Counted from the first letter of the stretch, positions 20,630 through 34,031 are shown. The stretch is DNA of 64,000 bases from Trileptium ribeirensis (GCA_030248225.1 JASANE010017459.1:1-64000); one strand, 5' to 3'. A program made the numbers and translations. Notes: generated from the letters alone by a model not told the origin.

Positions 20630-21691
20630 CAGAATGACACTTAAAGATAATTGAACTTACTAATTTGAGATGTTTATCTTAGGCAGAAAGAGAAACTGTA
20701 ACTTTACTTATAGAAGGTCTACTATAAAACTGAAGGAGGGTGATAAAATTTGACCTAGAAAAATCAAAATTTACTGGGTCTTCATCGAAACTGCAAAATT
20801 ACTGGGTACACGCAATTAGCAGTCACATATTTTATTTTCAAACTACTGTGTAATTACTGTGTATGGCTACCAGTACCAGAAATTTACTGGATGCATCGAA
20901 TTCTGCAGCATCCACAAAATTTCAAATTTGTTGGTTCTATGTACCACCCAAAAATTTATAGGAATTTTTTATGTTACCCTTGTAGTTTTAAAGTGGATTA
21001 TCTATTAGTGCTTAAGCTTCGTAGGTCTAAAGTTGGTATACATGTCACAGGTCACGCAGGTTAAAGGTTGCAACCTTGGCGTGTCACCGGTTACATCTAG
21101 TGATGCTTTTCCATTTCTGATCACTAGCGTGAAGGTTTTGACCTAGCAATGCCCCAGCAAGCGTATGTCATACATATAACTTGTGTAACACATACTCGCA
21201 GTCTCAATCATGATCTACGGTATAGCCGCCTAATTAATAGAGTCGAAATGTGCCGTTCTGAGCTTGACCATGTAATGCAGCGGAAAATATGAAACAAACA
21301 AAAAAAGCTGCCGGCTGATTATACCAGTTTATAATGTTCTTGCCGGGGCGAAACATTTCAGCTTGCATACAGTAAGAAAGCCGATACCCGTTCCACAAAC
21401 AAACGATAAGAGGATAAGAAACTATATATTTTAGGGTTAGAATAAAAACTTACTCAGACCTAAACAAGCCATTGCTGAATGTTGTGGTTTACACATTGTT
21501 GAAAGCATTATAAATTCTAGTAATCTGCCGACAACCAAAACTGTCGTATTTTAACTGTATATAAATATTATATACAGTAAGCAATGAGGAAGTATAAATA
21601 TGTGTGAGCCTTAGAGGTTGTTTGCTGGACGCCACGTTAATAGGTTATTGTCGGAAGTCTACCGTGGTTCATGGGTTAAAGGTTTTTTACT
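20630..21691. other. Unassigned DNA, small hairpin
   Basis: No gene seen. ACTGTATATA (21554-21563) and TATATACAGT (21569-21578) form a 10-bp perfect stem. AAATTTACTGGG-type phrases recur at 20760-20900 and may be a diverged local repeat. Confidence 0.45.
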
Positions 21692-21890
21692 TTTAGCCCT
21701 TTCTTGCGTAGATTAATATGTATTTCGTGCAATATTCAAGAAACTTTTTGCCTCACGGCAGATTGAACCCGGACTGTTTGAACCTGTTGTTCGATTCCTT
21801 TTGGAATTTCGCAAAACAAACAAATAATAGTCTACGGCAGGCGCACACAGCATAACATCTGATAGCACGTCACTTCCAGGTGTTCTCTGT
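21692..21890 (+). repeat. Dispersed repeat family D, copy 3 (diverged)
   Basis: TTAGCCCTTTCTTGCGTAGA and GAAACTTTTTGCC preserve the order of copies 1 and 2 with more substitutions. The later CAAATAATAGTC part aligns loosely with CAAATAACGACG in copy 1. Confidence 0.5.
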
Positions 21891-21973
21891 TACAAACGTA
21901 TTACTTTATGTACTAAACGATTGGCGAAATGCGACATCTTTCTTATGCACGATTTTCCTAAAACTGTGTGCGG

Positions 21974-22601
21974 CAGGGCCGGATTTTGTCAGTGTGCATG
22001 CCTAAAGTCATGCTTGGCTAGCCGCGATTAGCCAGTGTGACATTTTTTGGGCAGAGCCAGACCCTACAAATATATTAGCTAATAGCAAAGCAAGGCTGAC
22101 AATTTTTCATAAGAGCCGAAATCGGCTTTAAAAGACAGAAATATATGACGACAATGAGAAATTTCGAAAAAATGGAAATTCGTCATACATATGCTCATAT
22201 ATCGGTAAAACATCCTTGCAGTTACAATAGCATAATTTTCTTGTATGAAAGGACGTGTGTTACATAACTACTAAGTTGGCTTGTAAAATGCGCTTAAACA
22301 AAAATTTTGAAAATAGCGATATTTACATATTTATTTTATCTGAATTAATGCGTTTTACCCTAATTACTACTAATCTAGCCTTTTTTGGGCATAGAGCTAA
22401 ATAACACAATCTTCTAAACTGAACGTAATAAATATTTTAACGGTAGTCCGTCCCTGCAATCAAGTCCGGAGATACAGCCACTCCTGGCTCGTACAAACAT
22501 ACTAGCATAGCTTAGCTATTTATTTTATTTATGAAGGGCCGGATGTGGCTGTGCCTTTTTGTCACGAGCCGGAATTGGCTTTGTGACAGCATCCGGCCCT
22601 A
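21974..22601. mobile_element. hAT-like non-autonomous element
   Basis: The left end is CAGGGCCGGATTTTGTCA and the right end is the complement of TAGGGCCGGATGCTGTCA. CAGGGCCGGATT is a common type of hAT terminal repeat. The right end contains a nested hairpin (22535-22545 with 22590-22600, inner GTCAC/GTGAC). An 8-bp target duplication is not clear. There is no coding frame between the ends. Confidence 0.6.
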
Positions 22602-22681
22602 GGTGCACATCTCTTAAGGTAAATGATGCATTACTTAACAAATTAATTGGAGAGATAAAATAGTCAAAAGATATAAACGAA

Positions 22682-22897
22682 TTAAAGATTTGTAAAGAAG
22701 CAGTATTTTACCATACTTTCTAAAGTAGCCAACCACACATTTGGTTCGCTCCATATACAACGCAGTGTCAAGTGCCGCGTGATCAGTGACGAAATAATTT
22801 TATTACAAGCTGAAAAGCAATCGGAAGCAGTTGTTTCTGCCCCAAACTCGAAAATATTCAAGCCACGCCTGGAAAAGATAGACCTTGATGAAAACAT
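22682..22897 (-). pseudogene. Possible hAT transposase C-terminal (dimerisation) fragment
   Basis: On the minus strand the phrase TASDCFSACNKIISSLITRH, followed by LTLRC, resembles the hAT C-terminal signature (T-s-A-s-E-R-x-F-S-x-a-g-x-I-i-s-x-x-R-x-x-L), with Cys for the aromatic-linked Arg and other departures. It is 71 codons with no flanking transposase. It lies 80 bp outside the hAT-like TIR element, so a link with that element is suggestive only. Confidence 0.3.
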
Positions 22898-22965
22898 TAG
22901 ACGTTTAATTTTATAACCAGATTCCGTTTAATTTCATAACCGTCCGTATTGAATAACCAGATGTA

Positions 22966-23469
22966 ATGCGGCGTTCACGTAATAATGTCCCCAACGTTTG
23001 GAACCTATGTATACCACACAGTGTCAGGCACACTCTTGACAACAGGGTGTCCTCGATACCCCCATGTTTTTAATAATTTTTTCAAAAATAGCCTGCTAGG
23101 CGTATTACCATTTCTCGACAGTGTCAGGCACACCGTGTCTTCTGGCAGTTTTATTGACAGTGTTCAGAATTATTTGAGGAATGTTCATATGGGCTAGATA
23201 CAAATATCGTAAATTTAGAAAAACTGTACAGGATAGTTGACTGGTAAACAGCATTAGCTAAAGACGGTGTCCGTTATAGTTAATTCACGCCAAATTACTA
23301 GCTAAGGGTGTGTATGACACTGTCAAAAAATGTGGCTAGGGGTGTGTGGTACACCCTCGGCAATTGATTTACTGTATGGGTGTCACCCTGACTGTCTATA
23401 CGGTAGGGTCGCGACTACAGGGAGACAAAAGTTCCAAACAGCGGGGACATTATAACGTGAACTCTGCAT
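22966..23469. mobile_element. 504 bp MITE, family A copy 2 (inverted relative to copy 1)
   Basis: Left end ATGCGGCGTTCACGTAATAA, right end TTATAACGTGAACTCTGCAT: imperfect TIRs of about 37 bp. The interior matches copy 1 at 3594-4098 in reverse orientation, including the GACAGTGTCAGGCACACCGT and CTCGGCAATTGATTTACTGT blocks. The 70-codon frame inside it (22985-23197) is incidental. Confidence 0.85.
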
Positions 23470-25239
23470 AAGTTGGTGCTTTTCCTTTCTGGTTCTTTCT
23501 TGTTTATTAGATGATACTATTTATGGTTAATGCTGCATTCACAGAGTTGTATGCGGGTATTGCACACTGCGGAAAAATTTATTAAAAAGCCGCTACACAT
23601 ACTGATTTTCAGAAAAAACATCTATAGAAGCTATGCTACTTAAAAAACTGTTACACCAAATGTGCCGCTTTCACTACATACTACTACATAAATTGAGCAA
23701 CTTTAATGACCGTGACAAAGCTTGTTTATACATTGTGACCCAGTTCGTGAACCAAATCTGAATATGGCCGCACGCTTTTTGTAGTATGGTAGGGCTACTA
23801 GTTACTTGGGAATCTTTCATGGATTGTAACAGACTACTAGCTTGTCTTATCGCCATGGTGGTGAATTCTGAGCGTTGAATATATAGGCAATTTAGAGACA
23901 TACACAGCCATATTGAGCATTATCTTACAAAATTAGATAAATTGCTCTGTAAAATGTGACTAACAACACCCATATGCGGTTGCGGAAATATTGCCTTCTT
24001 CTTTTTTTTATGTCTCATGGGCCCATTCAAAAACTAACTTTGACCTAACCCTGTATCGTAAACAATGACAATATAGCAGCTCACCATAAGCAACTTCGTA
24101 GACGATGAATTACAATACAAAGTAATATAAATAACACCAGCGGTTACGAAGAGTTTGCCATTCCTGTGTATTTCTGGTCTCAACGGCCCACCCGGAAGTC
24201 AAATTTGACACAACTTTGCAGCGTAAATAATAATAACAGAGCTAGATCATTTGCAGTTACATAGCAGATGAATTGCTCTACTACAAAGTGAACCAAATGC
24301 CACCCATATTTATATTGGTTATGGAGATATTACCGATCTTGTCGTGATAAAACGTAACGATTACATTTTTTGTCACACTATACTTTCGACGCAGCAGGGA
24401 ACTGTGTTACTTGACTTCTGTTATGTACCGAACTACAAAAAATGCAATCACATTCATCGTGCTTGAGGCGGTTTATATGAGACAAATTAGCATCAGCAAG
24501 GAATATCCGTTTTACTTCGGTGAGCTTCTGTTATAAGCTCCTGTTGCGGTGCCGTGTTGAGCCATTCTGAGGAAATCCCACCCTGATTTACGCTTCTAGT
24601 TCACGGAGGCGGCGCTAGGGCCCCCGTTAGCACCAATGACGTGGGGCCATTCACATGACAAGGGAGCTCCCACATCTGGATTATAGCGCATAAAATCACA
24701 ATCCGTTTCAAATTTGCAATGGTTTTACTCACAACCACCGCCAGGAGGGGAGGGAACGCACCTCCTTACATATTCAGATTTTTTTCAGTTACTTCTAGCA
24801 TACTAGTGTATGTATCTGTTTTTAGAAAATTTATTTCAGCTTTCTCTTTCAAAAAATGATATCGCCACGGGACGCGAGATGCACTAGAGGTTGCACACAC
24901 CATAACTTGGGGTCCTCGCACTATTATAGTTTGGAGGGTGCCTAGTCATACTATAGTTTATTGGGCCACTCACACCAGTCAGAGAGGCACTCACAGCATT
25001 GTTTGGCGTACGCCAATCACATATATACTAGGGCTGTCCCTGGAAGTGCCAGTTATCCACATAACCGATGACTGGTGCCAAATTAACTGCTGCGCGTACA
25101 CAAATAATAATTTAATGGTATATAAAATTTCTGCAGCAGATTTTATGGGAATGGCTACAACATGTGTGGCAGCATTTTCAGACGTTTACTGCAAATGCTA
25201 TGTTGTATTTCTAAAAGCGAATCGGCTTATGTACTAGTA
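23470..25239. other. Unassigned intergenic DNA
   Basis: No supported gene. 24540-24780 and 24860-25060 are locally GC-richer with short G- or C-runs, as seen at old transposon ends in this window. The 99-codon frame at 24938-25237 has no recognisable motif. Confidence 0.45.
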
Positions 25240-25555
25240 TATTCTTAAAGTTGACGCAGTTTTTGAGCAGTTTTTCTAAATCGGATACAATATCTATAGT
25301 TTTTCAAAAATGACACAATTTTTAGCATTTTTTCTAAAGGTACACAGTGTCTGGAACTGTTTGGTAAACGTGACACAGTTTTTCTAACAATTATTGCAAA
25401 AGCGGGACAGTTTCGCAAGCAGTTTTCTGAAAGTGACACATTTTCTGCGGCAGATTTTATAAAAGTGAGACTGTTCTTGTAGCAGTTTTTTATAAAAATA
25501 CGCTGTTTTTATAGTTTTTCTAAAGTGACACAGTTTCTATAGTAAATTTTTAAAA
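25240..25555. repeat. Degenerate ~40-bp tandem array
   Basis: AAAGTGACACAGTTTT-like phrases alternate with TAGCAGTTTTTCTA-like phrases about eight times (for example near 25307, 25372, 25430, 25467 and 25525). Unit length varies around 38-42 bp and identity is moderate, indicating an old tandem array. The minus-strand frame 25245-25439 lies wholly in it. Confidence 0.6.
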
Positions 25556-26830
25556 ATTTTGCATGCAATGTGTAGCGGCTGCACACAAATCTCTGCGAAC
25601 GTTGTATAAAACCATTAGACTTGCTTAATACTATATGTGTTAATTTGTTTGTGCTATTAATGATATGTATACCATGCTATAAATGATGTTAATAAACTAA
25701 TTAGCTTGGCTTGGAACCAGTATAAGCTTCAATAAAAAATTTGGCCCCCAAAGTTCACTTTATTTATGAAGTCAGCATATTTTTCCACGATATATATTAT
25801 AGCACATATATTAGCGTCCACTATAAGTTAAATAATGTATACTATATATATCATAATATAAATAGCGGCGTGATATATCTTTAGAAAACTGGTAGTATAC
25901 AGCAAATTTTATTTATGTGATTTAAAGAGTTTCCCGTTATAATATACATGATCTAGGTGGCCAAAATTATTAGAGCGCTAATAGGGATGTTTTGGTAAAC
26001 AGCAAATACTACATTTTGTGTTCGCAGAATATATCTGTAGCAATTGAAACAGTTCAAGCGATGATGATGTATTATAATGGTAATGAGCATGTATTATAAT
26101 AATTACACCTGTCACAGTCAAGATAGATTGATTACTGACTAAAAAGCTGTTGCTTAACAACATAATGATACAGAATAGTTAGTTTTCAGCTGCCAGCTTT
26201 GATCATTACAAAATATATATACAATATTCACTAGTAATTAAACCTTGCATGAAAATCTTTGTGCCACCGATAGAAAATAAAAATGGTTCATTAAACGTCA
26301 AGCTTTTAGTATAATTACAAATTAGATTGATTGTAGGCAAACGTCAGTGATATTAATAAAAACGTATAAAGTAAACCCAATCGAATGCTATCATCACTCT
26401 ATAACCTTTCTTCGAAGTAATGATATACAAAACAACTGCGGGAAATATTTAAAATCTGTGTAGTAGTAATGACAATCATGAAATTTCTGAGACAAATGGA
26501 AAGACTCACAATGTTTGTCCGCCCGCATGGGTATTTTAAACTGACGTCAATAATTAAAGATTTAATCATTTATCATATGTTCAAAGCTCTCAACGGCATT
26601 AAAATTTATCGGATGATTGTGAACAGAACATGACTTATCGTTAAATAAAATGCGTTTCGATTTTATTCTTTATGCATAACAGACGGCACCATACGACGAC
26701 AATACGTATGGGAAAATTGATCCGGATAGCCTCTATGACAGTTGTTTGTGAGAAAACGAGTTACTTTGTAACAGACACAAAGAGACAATATTTGGAATTC
26801 TACGAAATCTACAAAAAAACAAGTGGCGAA
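25556..26830. other. Very AT-rich DNA, nothing recognised
   Basis: Frequent ATATAT runs (25790-25880) and stops in all frames. No gene or confident repeat seen. Confidence 0.5.
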
Positions 26831-26839
26831 TAAAAGTCG

Positions 26840-27350
26840 CAGGAAAGGGGAGGGGCGAACCTCAAGGTAGACAGCTGGTTAGCTAGACTTAGGCAAATTC
26901 TAGTCCATTTAATGCCTGGAGCGCGAAATTTCGGTGTCTTCTTTAACACTCAATCATTGTGTTGATAGTCATACTTCCTTGCGGAGGTCGTCAAGGGGGG
27001 CGTAGAGGCCCTCAGGGGGAGGTCGTCTCGGAGTAAAGGCCCTCAGGGAAAGATCCTCCAGAAGGAGGGGGGGTTGCTGAAAATGTTGACTACCTCTACT
27101 GCCCTTGACGATGACCCATTTTTGAGGATTTCACCCCATTTTTATCAATTTGTACCTAATTTTTATTAATTTTTGCTAAAACTTTGGTCGTGCATTGGGG
27201 GTGGGGTGGGGCCGTTGCGGCGCTGGAGAGAGGGTGCGGAGCACCAGGGACGTAGGTAGAAGGCACCCTCGGGGTGTAGGGGTTCGATGCTTCAGGCGGG
27301 GTAAGCTCCCAGCCCTGAACCCCTGCTTCGGCACGTATGGTTTATAGGAA
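26840..27350. other. G-rich transposon-like patch
   Basis: Short duplicated phrases AGAGGCCCTCAGGGGGAGG and AAAGGCCCTCAGGGAAAGA lie near 27011 and 27039. A later block runs CAGGGACGTAGGTAGAAGG to CCCCTGCTTCGGCACG, in which GGGGTTCGATGC and CCCTGAACCCC are loosely complementary. This style of sequence is typical of hAT-like element ends. The boundaries are uncertain. Confidence 0.4.
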
Positions 27351-30300
27351 GTAACTGTATTATGAAAAATGAAGTTTCACCTTTCACGCTTTCAGGTATT
27401 AAATACGCAGAGAGCCCACTTCCTGGACAGCCAAATTTTTTTATGTCTTGGTTCAACCCGCCTATATTCCATCATGCAGAAAACTGTAATTGAACAACTC
27501 AAGTTATTCCGGTATAAGGTATTTAGCACAGAAAATTGATATGTTTGGATAATTATTTATTTTGAATTTAGGGTAATATAATATTTAATTCAAACTCTAA
27601 ATTAGACAGTACATAGATACAATGAGATCAATAATATAAATGAATATAGTAACCAAAATATGTTGTAATGTGCTAACATTAGCATTATAATATACTATTA
27701 ATTGGCTGGTCCGCCATGAGCGCTAGTTATCAAGAATATCATGTATGTGGCTCAACTCAAGTTCACAGCTATAACTTTATATCTCTAAAAAAGAACAGCT
27801 TATACTTAGCGCCTGACATAGCCTTAGACTTTAGTAGATTGCTCATATCCTTAGCTAATGTGTAGGCTTAGATTTACTGTGTCGAGGGCTGTATAACCTA
27901 CATATAGTTTACATCTCTCAAACTGATTTTTACCATTATGTTATATAGCAACTAGATATTATAATGCTATAAATCAATGTTTGGAGAAAAATAAACAAAT
28001 ATGCTTAATACATTAAAAAAACCAAAAACGCTAAAATGGTGCTCAGAATACTTTGATCTCACAAATTAACCTTATAAAAGATACCTTGTGGAGCCGGAAG
28101 TAAACCAAGGATTTATAAAGCACCGAAAACTACTACTGGCCAAGAGATACACCTATATATCATTTAGTTCGCAAAGCTATAGTTGGTACAAGTCATTGCA
28201 TATATTTAGAAACTGGAAGACATAGAAACTGGATTACCGGAGCTTGCATGGCTAAACATAACATAACTACTATTGTCTCTGCAAACTTTGTCCGTCTTTA
28301 GGTTTAAACGAAAATATATGAGGTCGTGTTGTTAAATCAAAATGGAAGATGTTTCACTAATCTGCTGCAAGCGGACTCTAGTAGCAGTAAAGAGGATAAA
28401 TCACTGATATAAATATACTGTTGAGGTGCTCATGGTTTCTAAAATGTGAACCGAATTAATATATCAAGGTCAATGTGACAATTCAATTTTACCTACTGTT
28501 CTCTTAGATAATTGTGGTCAATACTGCTGCGTTATCGCAGTATTCGTTTAACCATAAAGTTGCGAACTAAGTGCAATGAGGGTTAAATACACATGTACTC
28601 ATAACATTTGTGCGGTATATTTGGCGCGCCCACTAACCAGGTGCACCATCCTGTGTTCATAGATAAATGCGTGCACTCGCTTCACACTGTAACATATGTT
28701 ATCGTGATAATTATGCGTAATTTTTGCAAAACGGTACGCTCATTCATACACAAGCTGCATTATTCACACCGTTCATTACACGATTTTATAATTATATTCA
28801 CGGTTGTGGCAATAATATCAGCTGAATCTGTGGAATTCTACTTTGTACAGACAATTATGTAAGAAGACGTTAATGCCATAAATAATTCATCAAATTGTAG
28901 CATTGACATGAACTGTTGATACAATTTACTTAAATCGGCCCACTGGATACCAAGTCATAGACGAATCGCTGTAAAATCGTGTTAATTTTCGCATTGAATC
29001 TAAGTTTGAGGTATATATTCATGAAAGACAATGTTATAATGACCTCTGAACTTCTTTAGCATCGTCCTCCTCGAGGATTTTATAATTAACATATCTTCGT
29101 GGTTCGCGAACGTAGCCTTAATCTTGACCTTTTGAAGTTATTACTTGTATATAATGTCACATGCCTTATTTAATCCCATTTCATCGTTATAGAACAAAAT
29201 ATTTGTATCTAGTTGCGTATATCAAAAGAGTTGATTGTAAGGTATAATAAACTTGTTTTACATACAAAAACTAGGATCCCGTTATTATTGTTATTATGTA
29301 TTTAGATAATCAGAAAGAAACTATGACAGTAATAAAATTCAATTATTAGCTTACCGATCCTATCAATAATTATAGACGCTATAATCTGCAAAGAATTAAG
29401 CGACGCAACAAAAACAGTGATTGCAAATATAAATCTCCAATAATCAATCTATCACAAAAGCATAACCGGTAATACTAACCTAGTAATTTTTATACTTTAC
29501 ATTAACCATATTGAATGAGATTATTATTGTCCACGCTATAAACCAGAAACTGCCGACGGCTTCCATATTTTCTGCCACCAAGCCTTCTATTTTTCTTATT
29601 AAATCAAAAGATTCGTTTGGTTGAAATACATTAACGGAATATACATACTGAGTCGAGCTAGTCTTGAGAAGAAAGCTAATTTATATAGGCGTTCATTGAT
29701 GTAAAGATGCATGCAGAATATATTCTCGCTTTATTTGGAAGAGTGATCGGTGTCTAGGTTACCAATTATTTATGAGAGAATATACAAACTGTGAGCCAAA
29801 TTCTAAAATTTAGTTTTGATAAACGAATTACTCTCTTTACGCAGTACAATGGGATTATTTTTGTATAAGTAACTAATTTTCAGTTAAAACCTAATATCTT
29901 AATTCTATATTGTAAATTCCGCTCAGTTGGCTAACAAAAATAGGCCTTATGTATCTTGGAAATGTGCTTTTGTCTTTGTTTCATTTGTACTCCTCGCACT
30001 GCAGATTAGTTCTGTCTATATTGAGTTTTAAAATCCGTCTATGCTAACTTTTTGTATATAAATAAGTTTGCGAAAAGCATTATTTGAACACATATTGCAC
30101 GCGCTATTACGTATATATACTGCTATATAATAGCTTTAAAAAGGTTCAGTATTAGTGATGCATTACTAACTGATTTATAATAGTGAAATACAGCTTTGGA
30201 AGCGTTCCGCAACGCGTCAAATAAAACCAAGGCTTATGATTAAGCGGCATCGTTTACATCGATCTATAACACCGTACGAAATCGATGAGTTTAGAGCTAA

Positions 30301-31150
30301 GAAAAGTTACATTTTCAATAAATGTTCAACCAGTTTTCAGTTCTATAGAATACAAGAAAGACTGAGGTGGCGGAAGTATTCAATGATTTCAGAACAACAT
30401 TGCTTGGTTTTACGAAGGATTGGTGTGCGTATAGGTGTATGAATGAGTATGTGTGAGTCTGACTAATTAAAAGTGCTTGCTGTATGCAGTTGAACTGCGC
30501 ATAAATTGAAATTGTCTAAGCCACATAGCGGTAAAGAGAGAATAAATATACGCAGATTACTAGTTTCGGAGATAGTCTTACTAATATGGGAGCACTATTT
30601 GCGTTATGTGCTGATCATTTAAAATACTACGGGTCAATTGCGTTTGGATTAATTGCTTGTCAATTGTACCCCAGTGTTAAGTGCGTATGAATTAAAAAGT
30701 TGAGAAACATGGTTCCTGTAGCTAGACACAATTACATCAAAACCACGTTCGTTTTAGTTCATTAGTAGCTATATTGTTTTACTAAGCTTGCAGATATTCT
30801 CTAAATGACCATCAAACCGAATTAACACTATCTTCAAAACGTGGGTATGATTTGTCGATCCATCACGTATTGCGGCGCTACGGGTGTAGCCTACTATGCT
30901 TGGTTTTAGTCACATCATAATCAAAATCTTGATTAACATTTTCAAGGACAAGTTTCATATATAGGAAGTTTTGACACAAAAGTTTTTCGAGACAAAAACT
31001 ACATCTTTATAGAAACTGTTCTTGAAAATTAAAAATCAGGCTGACTCAAAAGTTGACACCCACAATGCCTATACGTTTTTCTTTAACTGTGTGAAATTTT
31101 GAAGTAATCGGGGCATTTTTGAAAATATAATAAGGTCAGTTGTATGAAAG
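27351..31150. other. AT-rich intergenic DNA, no gene seen
   Basis: No frame with coding character; open frames at 28608-28862 and 30236-30442 carry no recognisable domain. No clear repeats by eye. Confidence 0.5.
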
Positions 31151-31159
31151 GCTCAAATT

Positions 31160-31195
31160 TGATCCACATTAGAGCCCTGTTCCTAATGTGGATCA
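31160..31195. repeat. Perfect 13-bp hairpin with GATCCACATTAG stem
   Basis: TGATCCACATTAG (31160-31172) and its exact complement CTAATGTGGATCA (31183-31195) are separated by 10 bp. The stem motif is nearly the same as the motif repeated at 34032-34140. It lies about 200 bp from the pogo-like remnant. Confidence 0.8.
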
Positions 31196-31390
31196 CACTG
31201 CTCCCAAGGTGGACCGGAAGGATCCTATTCTGAATCACGTATTGGCATCCCCGGCATGACCCATAAGAACATAAAATATATATAATGATAAATATTTCAA
31301 CATAAGCAGATATATGTGAATTTTTCAATCAAGTGAAACGAAATATGTGTCTTTGACGCTGGTGTAAAATATATACAGAGTTCGTATTTT

Positions 31391-31922
31391 CTACATGCAT
31401 CTTTGGCAATAGAAGAATTGCTTCGTGGATACACCTCCACACTCTTCGTGCTACCTGTTGTCACAGTCGTGGCATTGAATCAATAAACCAAATACCCGAG
31501 CGCGCGATATATTTTGAGCCTTGCGCAAGCTTAAGTTATTGCGTTCCTTAAATCCCTGTCACCACTTTTTCCCAGCCGATTCACCGCTGAAGACGTTAGC
31601 GATGTTATTATACTGGCAATACTTAAAAGCTAGGTCGATATAGCGGACTTTGCTAGAGGTAGTCCACTCGCTAAGCTCAAGCATATAACATCTTTAAGCT
31701 CTTGCTGTAGTGTGTTAGACAGAGTACGTTTGCCGCCAATGAATTTTTCTTGTCGTACGGTACCCAGATCACGTCGACGAAGACTGTTATGCGGCGCATT
31801 ATAGGAGCTGGCATGTTCTCGAAAACCGTGCTGACCTTAAACACAATTAGCTGGCATAAGTCTGATGGTAGGTAAGGGGAGGCAGGGAAACAGTAGTCCA
31901 GGATTGTAAAAGCGTACACCTT
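31391..31922 (-). pseudogene. Pogo/jerky-like transposase remnant fused to half a PHD finger
   Basis: Minus-strand frame 31677-31922 continues after a one-base frame change into RCYMLELSEWTTSSKV, YIDLAFKYCQYNNI and ESAGKKW, then a stop, then GFKERNNLSLRKAQNISRAR. The order and spacing match the CENP-B-type DNA-binding half of pogo/Tigger/jerky transposases (AGKxW, F-x-x-R, LSLRKP-x-x-t-S-x-A-R). Immediately after, about 31394-31480, reads QCHDC-x4-HEECGGVSTKQFFYCQRC, with C-x2-C-x4-H-x2-C and C-x2-C spacing like the second half of a PHD finger. The DDE catalytic domain is absent, so an internal deletion probably joined N- and C-terminal parts. Two in-frame stops (one between the domains, one inside the finger) and a frameshift show that it is dead. 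The N-terminal ~70 codons are not recognisable. Class assignment is by motif only. Confidence 0.6.
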
Positions 31923-31924
31923 AA

Positions 31925-34030
31925 ATTAATTCACTGTTAGGCAAAAATGTGCTAACAAATCAACCAGTGTGTGACCAAAATTTTTCACTAACACACTTTA
32001 TTTGAGCTAAGATAGTTCTCAGCTCGAAAAAGTTTGCATACGCCGCTTTCACCCATACAATCCGAAGTACGATCCCTGGTGCCGGCTTTAGTTTGTCAAA
32101 AATTGCTAGATACGCAAATTTTCCGTTGTTAAAGAATTAAAGTCCATATTCCAGCGAATGCAAACAATAATTCGTCATTATCAATATAAATAAATGGATT
32201 TTTACCAATCAATAAGTGGCTTATATAACCAAAACTCCAAAAATTAGTTTTAGTGCTAAAGAGCATAAAGGCCTGGACGAAGAACTTTGGTTCCAATTGA
32301 AGGCCACAACTAGAGGCCAAGACGTATCTAATATAAAAGTTGATCCTAGTCTACGTACCCGTTAATGGGTTATGCCAGTCACAAAAATTGGCAATTTTTC
32401 AAGAATTTCAACGCACAAAAAATACGGAAATTTCCGAGAATTCCGCTCAGCAAGGACAACAGAGTTGGGGATGATTGCCAGTAATATCTAAAACGGATGC
32501 GAGTTATAATAGCTACTACCAAAGAGCAAAAAGCAATTGCATACATTATGGCCGAAGCTAAAAGGTGTTTGGTCAAAAATTGTTACAACTAGTTTCGGCA
32601 GTGATATCAAAGATTCTTAAGCAGCATTAAATGTTCAGCAGGTTTTCGGTCAATTGTCAGTTAATTTTGCTTTGATTTAGCTATTTCTGGCATTTTACGG
32701 TAAATTTTGTACTTTTGGCACCGATATGATTACTGGTGGGCAGAGGTGTAGCACGCTATTAATAAGTGAAACCCCCTAAGGTCACTTTAGATTTCAGTCT
32801 TCTAAAGGGCTGCCCAGAAAGTGAGAGGGCCGCCCACTTTCCTACAACTGCGTCCGGTGTTGAACGATTTACAAGGGTTATGCGTGGCTAAACTTAAAAT
32901 GACCCCGTTGGCCATCCTATTTTGCCAAAGCCGATGTGGAATCGAAAACCATTCTTACGGAACAAACAGGAAATTTGGAACGGCTTTTCGTTAACCAAAA
33001 TTAGGCAAAGTGGAATCCAACTGTCAGAAATTACTAACTGTCTCCGTACAGAATCTTGGCGATTTCTTTTGAGCAGAAAACAGTTCACTGCTACTTAGAA
33101 CATTGACTAATTTAGGATTCACTTTTGTTCGGCAACACGAACGTCGTTAAAATTTTTAGTTTTCAGCACTCGCGAACACTTCCATCTCAAATGAAATTGA
33201 ACAAATTTTTGTTCACAAATTCGCTAAGTTTTAAGTAAATGTTCAAGTATTCGAGAAAAGCAATTTGCATATTTTAGATTTTCACCAAATTTGTACAATC
33301 ATTAAATTTATTAACCTGGAATCATACTCGAATACAATATAGAAACGAACTTGTTCGCGAACAATTTCCCTATAAAAAGTTCACAAATAAATTGTAGATT
33401 CGAAGACAACGCGATCACGATTAATAAGTTATTATCTCCAACGCAACTCTAATTTAAAAAGCAAATGCTCGCAAACATTTGATCCTTGCTGATTTTAATT
33501 ATACATGCACATAGTGATGTCGCCTGCGTATTTCTCTATGAGAAAATAATCTATACAAAATTAAATTTATTTAAGAACTACGTTTGTGTTCGCGAGCAAC
33601 ATTTGCTTAAGAATATTTGTTTGTGTTCCCTAACGAATTTTATTTTTTATACGTTTCCGTTCTCAAACATGTTTAAAAATTCTAGTTTTCAAATGTTGAA
33701 CAACAGTTTAAAATAGTTTCACTCGCTGAGTTACTGCACTCCATGTCTTGAGCAATGCCTACCTGTAACATTGTTCACGAACAAAACGCACGAAGTTAAA
33801 ACCAACAAAATTATGTTTTCAGCAGTTTGTGGATTTAATAACGAATTTCCGAACCAAACATTACCCATTTCATACCACCTCACTGTTGGTCTTAAAAGAC
33901 TTTTACTACATTATGCAATCATAAAGAAGCGTTATGTTACAAAAATATTGCAGTTTTAAAAATAGGATGGCAGGCGGGGTGATTATAATTTTAGTCGCGC
34001 ATTATACCTTTTATCTCAATACACTATTTA
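31925..34030. other. Unassigned DNA with recurrent TTCGCGAA-like phrases
   Basis: No gene supported. Between 33140 and 33800 short phrases such as TTCGCGAAC, CTCGCGAAC, TTCGCGAGC and TTCACGAAC recur at irregular spacing. Similar phrases lie inside the TIR element at 51660-51780. This may be an old repeat family. Frames at 32129-32320, 32379-32576 and 32894-33088 (minus) are not recognisable. Confidence 0.4.
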
Positions 34031-34031
34031 C

